Of a DNA stretch of 64,000 nucleotides, positions 44,303-52,615 are shown in pieces. The stretch is from Halobacillus sp. A5 (GTDB taxonomy: Bacteria > Bacillota > Bacilli > Bacillales > Halobacillaceae), in the NCBI RefSeq assembly GCF_024189315.1, contig NZ_JAIZEO010000002.1, positions 434,001 through 498,000 on the forward strand, given 5' to 3'. A model generated the notes under the pieces. The model did not search any database. It had not been told where the DNA came from and saw only the letters and a program-made list of their open reading frames with translations. Positions within the stretch are counted from its first letter, which is position 1. Each line of letters starts with the position of its first letter. The position numbers and the translations under genes were made by a program.

Positions 44303-44923
44303 TTATGAATTTCTTTGTTTAGGAACGGATCGAACATAACCTTCTACGGTTGGACGATCGATCTGTTTCTCGGACTGATGCCAGGCAATAAATAAATAGA
44401 GCAGAGTTATGAGCATAACTGTTAATCCCGCAATCATAAATCCAAGAGTCGGAGCTCCGTCGTAGTAGAGGAAAGCTGCCTGGTGGTAAATGAAGAAGAG
44501 AGCGCTTGTGATAGAAAAATACGCCATCTTATCTGAATATTCTCGAGGTTTATGAAATGCACACTTCACAAGAAGCGGTGCCCAATAAATGAGGGAACTG
44601 ACCGGCAAAATAATAAGATGTAAGACAAATCCAACAGGAGAAGGCACCAGATGTAGAAGCTCGTAGCTAAGTAAGCCGCCCAGGATAAAGATGGTCAGGC
44701 TTAATAGCAAATGACGGCTGAAATAAAGGAGCCAGCGAAAGGAATGCAGGAACCAGAGGCGGCGGGTATTTGCGAAAATAATGGCTGATGGTGCAAGGAT
44801 AAAGATAATGAGAGAGCGGGTTAAATTTTCGATGAAAAATCCATTGGTGAAAAAGAAGGCAAGGATACCTGCGGCGGCTGCAGCAATAATCACAGGAGGG
44901 GAACGAAGAAAGGAACGGCTCAC
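44303..44923 (-). CDS. Integral membrane protein of unknown function
   Basis: About 206 residues with six hydrophobic helices covering most of its length (from SPPVIIAAAAAGILAFF to MLITLLYLFIAW) and a charged tail (KQIDRPTVEGYVRSVPKQRNS, shown in part). GTG 44923 is taken as start because GAGGAG lies 9 nt before it. Extending upstream adds about 23 hydrophilic residues with only a TTG and no ribosome site. No family recognised; a single gene divergent from the Gfo/Idh gene. Confidence 0.75.
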   Translation of the reverse strand: MSRSFLRSPPVIIAAAAAGILAFFFTNGFFIENLTRSLIIFILAPSAIIFANTRRLWFLHSFRWLLYFSRHLLLSLTIFILGGLLSYELLHLVPSPVGFVLHLIILPVSSLIYWAPLLVKCAFHKPREYSDKMAYFSITSALFFIYHQAAFLYYDGAPTLGFMIAGLTVMLITLLYLFIAWHQSEKQIDRPTVEGYVRSVPKQRNS

Positions 44924-45201
44924 AATAATCATCTCCTCAAGCTTTGTTAATAAGTTTCCCGATTTAGAGCGAGTTAAACCGTGCCTGTCCAATTGTTTAT
45001 TTTAAATAAAGCAGAGAACATAAATAAGTAAATAGACCTAAACCTAATGACTTATAAAAATGGAGGCAGTCCGACATTTATTATTGAGCTATTAACCGAT
45101 TATGAAAGGGAATCTGCCATTTCTTCAGGACAGCAATTAGAGGGTCCGAATGATGAGTGATGTATAGATAAATAAGAAGAAAAGGATGGAAAATAGGTAA
45201 T

Positions 45202-45233
45202 TTATAACATAATTTCAAAAGTAATGTTATAAT
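45202..45233 (+). promoter_or_regulatory. Promoter of the Gfo/Idh gene inside an inverted repeat
   Basis: TTATAACAT (45202-45210) and ATGTTATAA (45224-45232) are perfect 9-bp arms with a 13-nt spacer. The right arm contains the -10 TATAAT (45228-45233), so a dimeric repressor bound here would block the promoter. No clear -35 was found. Confidence 0.5.
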
Positions 45234-45267
45234 TTTAAAAAAGTAGTAAATAAGGAGGAAGGTACAT

Positions 45268-46230
45268 ATGAAGTGGGGTATACTCAGTGCGGCAAATATA
45301 GCTAGGAAAGCGATCATTCCGGCTCTTTTGAGAACAGAGGGAGCGGAAGTCTATGCCGCAGCCAGCCAAAGTGGAAAGGAAAGAGAACTCGCAGAACAGT
45401 TTGAGATACCTGTAACGTATAACAATTATGAGGAGCTGTTAAACGATCCTGAAGTGGAAGCCGTTTATATTCCTTTGCCGAATCATCTGCATAAACATTG
45501 GACCATTAAAGCAGCAGAAGCTGGGAAGCATGTTCTATGTGAAAAGCCTGCAGCATTAACTAGATCGGACATTCTGGATATGATCGAAGCGTGTGATAGG
45601 CATGGCGTTCATTTTTTAGAAGCGTTTATGTACCAGTTCCACCCTCAGCATCAGAAAGTGAAAAGTTTAATTAAGAATGGAGCGATCGGTGAAATCAGCC
45701 TCGTTAGATCAAGCTTTTCGTTTTATTTCGATCGTGAAAGCTACAACATTCGACTTGATGCAGATAAGGGCGGGGGAGCACTATGGGATGTCGGCTGTTA
45801 CGGGGTGTACTCTGCTCTCCACCTTCTAAATAAGGAAGTCAAAAGTGTAAAGGCTGCAGCTAAAATCGATCCAATGGCTAAGGTAGATACTACATCCTCT
45901 GCAACTCTGCTGTTAGAGAATGGTGTTGTCGTCCAGGTGGATTGCAGCTTTGACTCAGCATCAAGAAACACCTATGAAGTTATAGGTTCGAAAGGCGTCA
46001 TTACGGTACATAATTCTTACCGGCCAGACAAAAAAGACCATCAAGGAAAAATTACTCTGGAAAATAATGAAGGAAGACAGGAATTTGTGGAAAGCGGCGA
46101 TCAGTATAGTCTTCAGGTACAAGCCTTTATGAATGCGGTCAATAATGGTGAGTCTTTAGAAACTTACCGAAAAGAGACCATTCGTTATATTGATGTGATG
46201 GAATCTATTCAACGCGAGATTTTAACTTAA
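45268..46230 (+). CDS. Gfo/Idh/MocA-family oxidoreductase
   Basis: 320 residues. An N-terminal Rossmann domain (KWGILSAANIARKAIIPAL, about 2-20, and EKPAA near residue 93) is followed by the C-terminal alpha/beta domain with GGGALWDVGCYGVY. The EKP lysine is a catalytic residue of the family, which oxidises or reduces sugars and cyclitols with NAD(P). A strong AAGGAGG site precedes ATG 45268. It is followed 36 bp later by a diguanylate cyclase gene in the same direction. The sugar substrate is unknown. Confidence 0.9.
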   Translation: MKWGILSAANIARKAIIPALLRTEGAEVYAAASQSGKERELAEQFEIPVTYNNYEELLNDPEVEAVYIPLPNHLHKHWTIKAAEAGKHVLCEKPAALTRSDILDMIEACDRHGVHFLEAFMYQFHPQHQKVKSLIKNGAIGEISLVRSSFSFYFDRESYNIRLDADKGGGALWDVGCYGVYSALHLLNKEVKSVKAAAKIDPMAKVDTTSSATLLLENGVVVQVDCSFDSASRNTYEVIGSKGVITVHNSYRPDKKDHQGKITLENNEGRQEFVESGDQYSLQVQAFMNAVNNGESLETYRKETIRYIDVMESIQREILT

Positions 46231-46266
46231 CCAAGCTGGATATGGGATGAGGGGCGGGGTGGTTAT

Positions 46267-47538
46267 TTGAAATACAATATGTATCAGCAGATGATCGAGG
46301 ATATGATGGAAGCATTAGAAATGGAAGCAATTTTAATCCAAAAGGCGGCTGATCAATATATATGCAGCTTTGTCAGCCGGCTCGCAGCGGAAAAATTTCA
46401 TAAGGTTCTTTCAATAAATACTCTTCTCGAGGACAGCGAGGAGTTTAAAGTAATTATTCAATCGGTTCAGAGAGTGGATGATATAAAACAAAATAATCAG
46501 CGTTTTTTTCATCCTCTTTTAAATGAAAATTATTTAATTCATTCGATTATTGGACTTGATCAGGACGCAGTCAGCTATTTAATCGTGTTTCAGGCATCGG
46601 AATTCTCCAGTTCTCCAAACGATAAGAAAAAGGAATTGAAAGATATAGAAGAAAGGTATTTGGAACGGGCAAAGGTTTCAAAAGATGCTGTATTTTTACA
46701 TGACCGTAATGATCGAATTGTATTTGTAAATAAAGCTGCTGTAAGGCTGCTTAAAGCAGAACGGGAAGACGATCTTCTGGGCAAAGATATTGTCAGTCTT
46801 TTTCACAGTGAGCCGGCAGAGCATATTCGCGCCAGATTGAGGGGGCTGTTTGCTGGAACATTTGTGTCGGGTCCGCTGGAAAGGTGCTTTAAAGGTTATG
46901 ATGGCTCGCTGCTGTTTGTCCAGATGCATGGCGGAGTTATGAACTTCCAGGGGGATTATGCCATCCAGACGATCTGTAAGGACGTGACGAATCAAAGGAC
47001 GAAAGACCAGCAATTAAAAGAAATGATCTATATCGACCCGCTCACAGAAGTATACAACAGGAGATATTTCTTAAAACAGCTGGTAAATTCAATACACAGC
47101 GAAGGTTCACTGCCACATTTCGCAGTGTTTTATATGGATATGGACAGTTTAAAAGAGATTAATGATACGTATGGTCATCATATTGGGGACCAAGTGCTTA
47201 TTATATTCTCGAATCGAGTAAGAAACGTGCTGCGTGAAGAGGATTTATTCGCTCGAATCGGAGGGGATGAATTTGCTGTCCTGCTTCCACATGTTGATAC
47301 AGAAAAATCGGCAGTTGAAATAGCTGAGCGAATTGTTACACATATTAGTCAGACGGCATCAGTAGATGGCATCACACTGCAGCTTAGTGTTTCTATCGGG
47401 ATTTCTCTTTATCCCCTGCACGGTTACACAGAAAGCGAGCTTCTGAACCATGCAGATGAAGCATTATATAAAGTGAAGAGTAAAGATAAAAACGGGGTGC
47501 GGATCTTTTCCCGGGAAGGCCAGCCAAATGAAAGGTGA
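46267..47538 (+). CDS. Diguanylate cyclase with PAS sensor domain
   Basis: 423 residues. An N-terminal unassigned sensor region (about 1-125), a PAS domain (about 135-250, FLHDRNDRIVFVNKAAVRLL) and a GGDEF domain (about 255-420) are seen. The active site RIGGDEFAVLLP is intact, IDPLTEVYNRRYF and YMDMDSLKEINDTYG are typical, and an allosteric I-site RxxD (REED) lies five residues before GGDEF, so it should make cyclic-di-GMP with product inhibition. No membrane helix, so it is cytosolic. TTG 46267 or ATG 46279 could start it; GGGGCGGGG lies upstream. Confidence 0.88.
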   Translation: MKYNMYQQMIEDMMEALEMEAILIQKAADQYICSFVSRLAAEKFHKVLSINTLLEDSEEFKVIIQSVQRVDDIKQNNQRFFHPLLNENYLIHSIIGLDQDAVSYLIVFQASEFSSSPNDKKKELKDIEERYLERAKVSKDAVFLHDRNDRIVFVNKAAVRLLKAEREDDLLGKDIVSLFHSEPAEHIRARLRGLFAGTFVSGPLERCFKGYDGSLLFVQMHGGVMNFQGDYAIQTICKDVTNQRTKDQQLKEMIYIDPLTEVYNRRYFLKQLVNSIHSEGSLPHFAVFYMDMDSLKEINDTYGHHIGDQVLIIFSNRVRNVLREEDLFARIGGDEFAVLLPHVDTEKSAVEIAERIVTHISQTASVDGITLQLSVSIGISLYPLHGYTESELLNHADEALYKVKSKDKNGVRIFSREGQPNER

Positions 47539-47676
47539 ACTCAATGCTAAAATGTCCTGGAGCTTCCGCAGAAAAATAATAACGGAGCTCGACAAATAAA
47601 GTAGTTGAAAATTTTATAAAGAAGAGTAAAATGAATGTATCCGCTATAAGGGGTGTATCCATAAGGAGGAATTAAA

Positions 47677-47820
47677 ATGGCCTGGTTACATGGAATCCAA
47701 GCTGCTCGATTTCTATTTATTGGGTTTTTCTCGTTAACAGCGTTAAGCCTTATTACCTTTCAATCTATAGGAATGTTTCAAGCATTTATCGATTTCTTTG
47801 AATTTTTTCGACGTAAATAA
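47677..47820 (+). CDS. Small hydrophobic protein, 47 residues
   Basis: A short frame with a near-ideal ribosome site (AAGGAGGA, 7 nt before the ATG) and a perfect terminator just after it. The product, starting MAWLHGIQAARFLFIG, has one membrane helix (about 11-33), an aromatic C-terminal amphipathic stretch (FIDFFEFF) and a basic end (RRK). It resembles small membrane peptides common in Bacillus but no family is recognised. Its translation signals make it likely real. Confidence 0.65.
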   Translation: MAWLHGIQAARFLFIGFFSLTALSLITFQSIGMFQAFIDFFEFFRRK

Positions 47821-47828
47821 TGGAAAGG

Positions 47829-47861
47829 GTGAGCTTGGTCTGAATCAAGCTCACTTTTTTT
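47829..47861 (+). terminator. Terminator of the 47-residue gene
   Basis: GTGAGCTTG (47829-47837) pairs with CAAGCTCAC (47846-47854), followed by TTTTTTT. Confidence 0.9.
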
Positions 47862-48028
47862 ATGGGCTGGGAAATTATAAAAATCCAACGCACGTCACGA
47901 GCAGTGCGCCCTTCGGAAGGGCCAGCCAACTTCCTTCAGACGTTCTGCTTACCCGTTTTGTGTCTGCCAGGACGCTTGCACCTCTGTTTTCCAGCTGCAA
48001 AGGTTATCATTTTCGTGGATTAATAACG

Positions 48029-48059
48029 AAAAAAAACCAGCAGCTTTATTAGCTGCCGG
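48029..48059 (-). terminator. Terminator of the subtilisin gene
   Basis: On the minus strand CCGGCAGCT (48059-48051) pairs with AGCTGCTGG (48045-48037), followed by eight Ts. Confidence 0.85.
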
Positions 48060-48081
48060 CCAGGAAAAAAGGGGGGGGAAT

Positions 48082-49203
48082 TTATTGAACAGCTTCCTCG
48101 GCATTAACGAGACCATTTCCATAATCAAAGGAATCGCCAAGCGGGGTAGCGGTTTCGTTTAAGATTGTGCGAACTTCGTCATTACTTAAGCTTGAATCAT
48201 CAGCAAGGACGAGAGCTGCAACGCCAGCTACATGCGGGCTGGCCATTGATGTTCCATCAAACTCTTCATAAGAATTCTCCGGTACGGAGCTAAGTACGTC
48301 TACTCCTGGTGCCATCACTTCTAATTCATCGCCGCGGCTTGAGAAAGAGGCTACGTTATTATCACCATCAACAGCGCCTACAGCCATAGCGGAATCATAC
48401 TTAGCGGGGTAACCAATAGTATTGAATGGACCAAATGACCCTTCATTCCCTGCAGCCGCAACGACTAATAAACCATTGTCATCTGCATTATCTACTGCTT
48501 CTTCAAGGGCGGAAGAACCAATGGATCCACCAAGACTCATGTTAATAACATCCATATCATTATCAATAGCCCATTCGATTCCTGCAGCAATATCACTGTA
48601 TGAACCGCTTCCTTCACCATCTAGCACTTTAACAGCGTATAGATCAGTTTCCGGAGCTACGCCAAGAACACCCAGGTCGTTATCAACACCGGCTACTGTT
48701 CCGGCGACGTGTGTACCATGGCCATTTTGATCATCGAACGGATCGGGTTCATCACTTACAAAACTCTCTCCGCCAGCCACATCAAGGTCTTCGTGACCAG
48801 CTTCAATACCGGAATCCAGAACAGCAACTTTTACACCAGATCCACTATTTCCATCTTCCTGAACGTCATCAGCGTTAACTTGTGGAACGCCTTCTGGTGT
48901 CGTTTGAGAAAAAGCTTTAGCTTCCTGGTCCTTCTCAACGAAATCGATGTTAGGGTTTTTGGAAAGGGCATCCACAGCCTGTTCAGGCAATTTCGCTTTC
49001 ACGACATTCATATGTTTATACTGATGCTCCACCTCACCGCCTAAACTGTTAACTGCGTTAGATTGAGCATCATTCTTAAAACCAATTAAGTAATCTTCAA
49101 CTGGAGATTCTTTAGAATCGGCACTTACGGCGCTTCCAAGTGTCGCGGTTAAAGCAAGTGCGAGCAATATCATGAAGCCTATCCATTTCAACTGCTTTTT
49201 CAT
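48082..49203 (-). CDS. Secreted subtilisin-family serine protease
   Basis: 373 residues: a Sec signal peptide (1-28), an I9-type propeptide (about 30-105, [10 protein letters not shown] start) and a mature S8 protease (about 108-373). The catalytic triad is Asp130 ([13 protein letters not shown]), His165 (NGHGTHVAG) and Ser319 ([12 protein letters not shown]), with the oxyanion Asn in AAAGNEGS. It is close in layout to alkaline subtilisins but far more acidic, with many Asp/Glu on the mature domain, as in salt-adapted enzymes. ATG 49203 is preceded by AAGGAGG. A stem-loop just upstream may stabilise the mRNA. Confidence 0.96.
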   Translation of the reverse strand: MKKQLKWIGFMILLALALTATLGSAVSADSKESPVEDYLIGFKNDAQSNAVNSLGGEVEHQYKHMNVVKAKLPEQAVDALSKNPNIDFVEKDQEAKAFSQTTPEGVPQVNADDVQEDGNSGSGVKVAVLDSGIEAGHEDLDVAGGESFVSDEPDPFDDQNGHGTHVAGTVAGVDNDLGVLGVAPETDLYAVKVLDGEGSGSYSDIAAGIEWAIDNDMDVINMSLGGSIGSSALEEAVDNADDNGLLVVAAAGNEGSFGPFNTIGYPAKYDSAMAVGAVDGDNNVASFSSRGDELEVMAPGVDVLSSVPENSYEEFDGTSMASPHVAGVAALVLADDSSLSNDEVRTILNETATPLGDSFDYGNGLVNAEEAVQ

Positions 49204-49223
49204 TAAATGTCCTCCTTGTGTTG

Positions 49224-49255
49224 ATTACATAAAGCCCGGGCAAAATTTATGTAAT
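49224..49255 (-). promoter_or_regulatory. 5' leader stem-loop of the subtilisin mRNA
   Basis: ATTACATAAA (49224-49233) and TTTATGTAAT (49246-49255) are perfect 10-bp arms around a CCCGGGC-containing loop, ending about 20 nt before the start codon and just before AAGGAGG. B. subtilis aprE has a stabilising leader stem-loop of similar kind. An operator for a dimeric repressor is the alternative. The rest of the 49256-49490 gap is AT-rich with no gene. Confidence 0.6.
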
Positions 49256-49490
49256 ATCTAAATTGTTACAATATTATGATAACACGGTTACAATGGAATT
49301 GTTATTGGGAAAGGGGAGGGGATTTTAAGGGTTTAAAGGGCCGGGTTTCGACAGAACTTGTTCAAGTAGGATGAAATATGGGGCGAAATATGCATATTTT
49401 AGTTGTAATGTCTGTAAATCAGCTGAAATTTTAAACTTATAATTAATAAATGAATATATTGCAGCAAAGTATGGTGACTGCTAAATAGAG

Positions 49491-49526
49491 AAAAACCCGA
49501 TCAAATTCGAATGAATTGTTCGGGTC
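49491..49526 (-). terminator. Hairpin with T tract downstream of the response-regulator gene
   Basis: On the minus strand ACCCGA (from 49525) and TCGGGT (to 49496), with inner CAATTC/GAATTTG pairing, form a stem followed by TTTTTC. It lies 45-80 bp after the stop of the response-regulator gene. Confidence 0.7.
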
Positions 49527-49570
49527 TATTCTGGATTAAAATCGTGTTTTCTCTCAGGCTCGTCGTTTGA

Positions 49571-50191
49571 TTAGTGAGTATACCATTCGTATAACTTCTT
49601 AGGCCGGCCGATTTTTTGATGACGCACGACCTGCCTCACCATGCCATCCTCTAATAAATGCATGAGATAGCGATACACCGTAGGATAGGCCAACCCTACA
49701 CTGGACGAAATTTCATCTACCGATTTCGGGGTATGGTGGTCTTTTAAATAAGCAGCGATGGAATCAAGTGTTCCTTTGCTGATGCCTTTAGCTGTATAAA
49801 CGTCTTCTTCAATTTTTAAACGATTTCTCATATTAACGATTTGTATATGAAGATGAATGCGGGAAATGAGGTCAAGAGCTTTAATTGGTTTTAGAGCAAA
49901 GTCCGTGGCCCCTTCCTTAATAAACTCTTCAGCTGTTTCATGCCGGTCATCTTCAGTTAATACGAGGATAGGAATTTGTTGATTTTCATACCTTACCTGT
50001 TTAACCAGCTCTAATCCGTCCATGATTGGCATATGGTAATCAATGATTAAGATATCATAATGATTTTTATTAAATAAGTATAGTCCATCCCGCCCGTCCA
50101 CAGCAGTATCAGCATTTAGTCCATCTCTTTCACATAAGTTTTTCATCATATCACGCAATGTTTCGTCGTCATCGACAATTAATAACCTCAC
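49571..50191 (-). CDS. CitB/DctR-type response regulator
   Basis: 206 residues. The N-terminal receiver domain has the acidic pocket VDDDE, phosphoacceptor Asp51 in IIDYHMP and the ALKPI lysine. The C-terminal region (about 135-206) is a winged HTH of the CitT/DctR type (KSVDEISSSVGLAYPTVYRYL, shown in part). Relatives control uptake of citrate, malate and other carboxylates with a sensor kinase encoded alongside. Here no kinase is next to it. GTG 50191 is supported by AAGGAGGG. It is bounded by terminators, so it is a single gene. Confidence 0.88.
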   Translation of the reverse strand: MRLLIVDDDETLRDMMKNLCERDGLNADTAVDGRDGLYLFNKNHYDILIIDYHMPIMDGLELVKQVRYENQQIPILVLTEDDRHETAEEFIKEGATDFALKPIKALDLISRIHLHIQIVNMRNRLKIEEDVYTAKGISKGTLDSIAAYLKDHHTPKSVDEISSSVGLAYPTVYRYLMHLLEDGMVRQVVRHQKIGRPKKLYEWYTH

Positions 50192-50325
50192 TGAAAATCG
50201 CCCTCCTTTTCATGTTGTTTACCGCGTCGCCGTGTTAATACTACTAATATTATAATTTAACGCCAAGGTTGGCAATGGTTTATGCTCGAAATTTTAAAAC
50301 ATTACTAGGTCGTTTCTAGAAGCGA

Positions 50326-50358
50326 TGAAAAACCCCGTGACGGACACCGTCACAGGGT
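50326..50358 (-). terminator. Terminator ending the cstA-associated operon
   Basis: On the minus strand ACCCTGTGACGG (50358-50347) pairs with CCGTCACGGGGT (50343-50332), followed by TTTTTC. It lies 5 bp after the alcohol-dehydrogenase-like gene. Confidence 0.85.
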
Positions 50359-50363
50359 AAGAT

Positions 50364-51356
50364 CTAGCTGATCGAAAATCCTATTTTTCCGAAGTTTTTT
50401 GTATCACGCAAGTAATTAAACGCTTTCTTGTAATCGGACAGATCAAACATCCTGTCGACCTCTGGTTTAATGTCATGCTGTTCAATAAATTGAAGCATGG
50501 CTTTAAATTCTTCACCACTTCCCATTGTCGACCCGAGAAGATTATACTGACCGTAGAAAAACTGACGGATGTCGATGGTGACTTCGTCTTCCGTGGTCGC
50601 TCCAAAAGTAACGATTGTTCCGCCTTTTCGGATGACTTTCAAGGATTTAGAAAAAGTAGCCTGACCTATGCTTTCCACTAGTACATCCACGTTTTCTTCT
50701 TTTAACTCTTCGTTCCAGTCAGATTGCGTTAAAATTCCAACATCGGCGCCCAGTTCTTTTGCTTTCTGCAATTTATCTTCACTGCGGGAGGTGACGATCA
50801 CCCGTGCTCCAGCGGCTTTAGCGAACTTTAAGGCGAAGGTGAGCACACCGCTTCCGATTCCCGGGAGCATCACCGTGTCTCCCTGTTTGATTTTTGCCCT
50901 CGTAAATAATACGCGGTAGGCCGTAAGAGAAGCAAGCGGCAGGACACCGGCCTCTTCCCAGCTTAAATGGGAAGGTTTTGGTTCAACATGGTCTCCATCT
51001 ATAGTGATATATTCTGTGAAAGTGCCATGGTCAGGGAGGCCTAGAATTTCGAATCCGGCCGGCGGGGCATCACTGTTATGCTTCCATCCTAAACCAGGAT
51101 TTAAAATAACTTCATCACCCTCATTTAAATGTTTGACTTCAGCTCCTACTTCATCGATGACTCCTGCACCGTCTGAGCCAAGAATAAGAGGCGGCTGATC
51201 CGTTTTATGACGGTTCGTAACGGCGACGTCTCTTCGATTCAAACCGGCAGTCTTGAGTTTGACCCTGACCGTATGAGGTTCTATCTGAGGAGTTTCCATA
51301 TCGGAGTAAGATAATCCTTCAAGTCCTTCTATGTTTGAGTGGTTAACAGCTTTCAT
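50364..51356 (-). CDS. MDR-superfamily alcohol dehydrogenase / quinone-reductase-like protein (YogA-like)
   Basis: 330 residues. The GroES-like N-terminal domain (LNRRDVAVTNRH, GSDGAGVIDEVG) and Rossmann domain (GIGSGVLTFALKFAKAAGARV, shown in part) are typical of medium-chain dehydrogenases. The catalytic-zinc ligand set is incomplete: the Cys of the usual first ligand is replaced (GLNRRDV), so it is probably a zinc-free NADPH-dependent reductase. Its ATG shares a base with the ArsA-like stop (TAATG), and AAGGAGG lies in the ArsA-like gene, so the two are tightly coupled. This linkage suggests a redox step in the module. The substrate is unknown. Confidence 0.87.
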   Translation of the reverse strand: MKAVNHSNIEGLEGLSYSDMETPQIEPHTVRVKLKTAGLNRRDVAVTNRHKTDQPPLILGSDGAGVIDEVGAEVKHLNEGDEVILNPGLGWKHNSDAPPAGFEILGLPDHGTFTEYITIDGDHVEPKPSHLSWEEAGVLPLASLTAYRVLFTRAKIKQGDTVMLPGIGSGVLTFALKFAKAAGARVIVTSRSEDKLQKAKELGADVGILTQSDWNEELKEENVDVLVESIGQATFSKSLKVIRKGGTIVTFGATTEDEVTIDIRQFFYGQYNLLGSTMGSGEEFKAMLQFIEQHDIKPEVDRMFDLSDYKKAFNYLRDTKNFGKIGFSIS

Positions 51357-52309
51357 TAAGGTGAATCCTCCTTCATTAATGTGGATAAATGCTTTGCGAA
51401 AATCGACAGTTTGTCCATGTCGGACACGTCCTCTTCAAAAAGAGGAACTTTAATCAGCCGCTGTTTCTTAAATACCCTGTCAATTTCATCTAAATAGTTT
51501 TTTTCCTGGATCCTGCGTTTTTCTAAAAATACACCATCCGCGTGCTCAGGAAGTACTTTATTAACAATCAATGTCCTAATGTGGAGGTGGTGCTGGTCAA
51601 GCTGCTTGATGGCCTGTTGTGTCTCCAGAATAGGGAGACGCTCAGGAATTAAAACAAAAATAAAGCCTGTTTGTTTACAGTCTAATATAATATCTCTTAC
51701 AGCGGCAAACTTTTCCTTCCTTTTTTGAAGCACATCATAGATTGGATCATCAACAGGATCACCATCATTCAAAAGCTCAGTATAATTGTCCGTGATTTTC
51801 TTTCTTCGTTCAAGCATTCCGTCTATCCATACACTCATCAGTTCGGGGAGGGTGAGCAGCCTGATCGTATGACCGGTTGGAGCGGTATCAAATACAATTT
51901 TATCAAATTCATCTGCTTCTTCTAAAATAATAGAGATCAGACGATCAAATAGGGCAGCTTCATCAGCTCCGGGAGAAGCGCTGGCCATATCTATCTGCCG
52001 GTGGACTTCTTCAACCATCCGGGATTTCACGAGCCCCTGTAAATTATCTTTTACTCCTTGAATGTAACGCTTAGACTCGCGGGCAGGATCCACTTCAATC
52101 CCCCACAAATTCTCTTCAAGCAGGGTTTTCTCGTGCTTTATCTTTTTATGAAAAATGTCTCCTAAATTGTGAGCGGGATCAGTGGAGACAACAAGTGTTT
52201 TATAGCCTGATCTGGCCGAAGCGAGTGCTAAGGCAGCAGAAGAGGTGGACTTTCCTACACCGCCCTTGCCTCCCACAAATAAAATTTTATCAGCCTGGAT
52301 ATCGGTCAT
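51356..52309 (-). CDS. ArsA/GET3-family ATPase (single domain)
   Basis: 317 residues with one deviant P-loop ATPase domain: GGKGGVGKST (residues 13-22), switch I DPAHNLGD, switch II FDTAPTGHTIRLL. It is half the size of the classical two-domain ArsA arsenite-pump ATPase. It has a single Cys, so the Cys triad that binds arsenite is missing, as is the CxxC zinc motif of GET3. An arsenic role is therefore unlikely from this protein alone. It follows two Cys-rich small proteins and is followed by an oxidoreductase gene in one operon downstream of cstA. Clients of this ATPase in Gram-positives are not established. Confidence 0.88.
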   Translation of the reverse strand: MTDIQADKILFVGGKGGVGKSTSSAALALASARSGYKTLVVSTDPAHNLGDIFHKKIKHEKTLLEENLWGIEVDPARESKRYIQGVKDNLQGLVKSRMVEEVHRQIDMASASPGADEAALFDRLISIILEEADEFDKIVFDTAPTGHTIRLLTLPELMSVWIDGMLERRKKITDNYTELLNDGDPVDDPIYDVLQKRKEKFAAVRDIILDCKQTGFIFVLIPERLPILETQQAIKQLDQHHLHIRTLIVNKVLPEHADGVFLEKRRIQEKNYLDEIDRVFKKQRLIKVPLFEEDVSDMDKLSIFAKHLSTLMKEDSP

Positions 52310-52325
52310 TTTTGACAGTCCTCTC

Positions 52326-52592
52326 TTAGCAGCATCTTATACCATCTAACGGTGACTTCTCCATCCCCATCCGTAAGTGCCAGTCGTGAAATCTCTCAAT
52401 AATGAATGGGTAGAGTTCCAGCGTATAATAAAAAGCCGGATTAGGAATTCCGAGCATATCAGAGTAGACGAGCAGAAGAAAAAGATCGTCCTCGTCTCTT
52501 AATTCCCTTGCAATCTCATTTTTGTGGGGGAGACTGAGGACTTCATCATAGAATTGGAATAGACGTTTTAATGAGAATTTACGGTCAGCCAT
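52326..52592 (-). CDS. Small protein ending in Cys-Cys (cory-CC-star type)
   Basis: 88 residues, hydrophilic helix-rich (LKRLFQFYDEVLSLPHKNEI, DDLFLLLVYSDMLGIPNP), with Tyr-rich middle and the terminal tail PLDGIRCC ending in Cys-Cys-stop. This matches the small family named for its CC terminus, often found beside ArsA-like ATPases. The unrelated-looking E. coli YbdD, the partner of the CstA pyruvate transporter, also ends in RCC. It sits 23 bp after the ArsD-like gene and 16 bp before the ATPase. AGAGGTG precedes the ATG. Role inferred only: a tail-anchored metal/thiol or transporter accessory. Confidence 0.8.
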   Translation of the reverse strand: MADRKFSLKRLFQFYDEVLSLPHKNEIARELRDEDDLFLLLVYSDMLGIPNPAFYYTLELYPFIIERFHDWHLRMGMEKSPLDGIRCC

Positions 52593-52615
52593 TTAGGTTC
52601 ACCTCTTATAAAAGG

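Noticed and set aside
45081-45317. A hydrophobic 78-codon minus-strand frame before the Gfo/Idh gene.
   Set aside because: It overlaps the promoter and the start of the Gfo/Idh gene and has no ribosome site.
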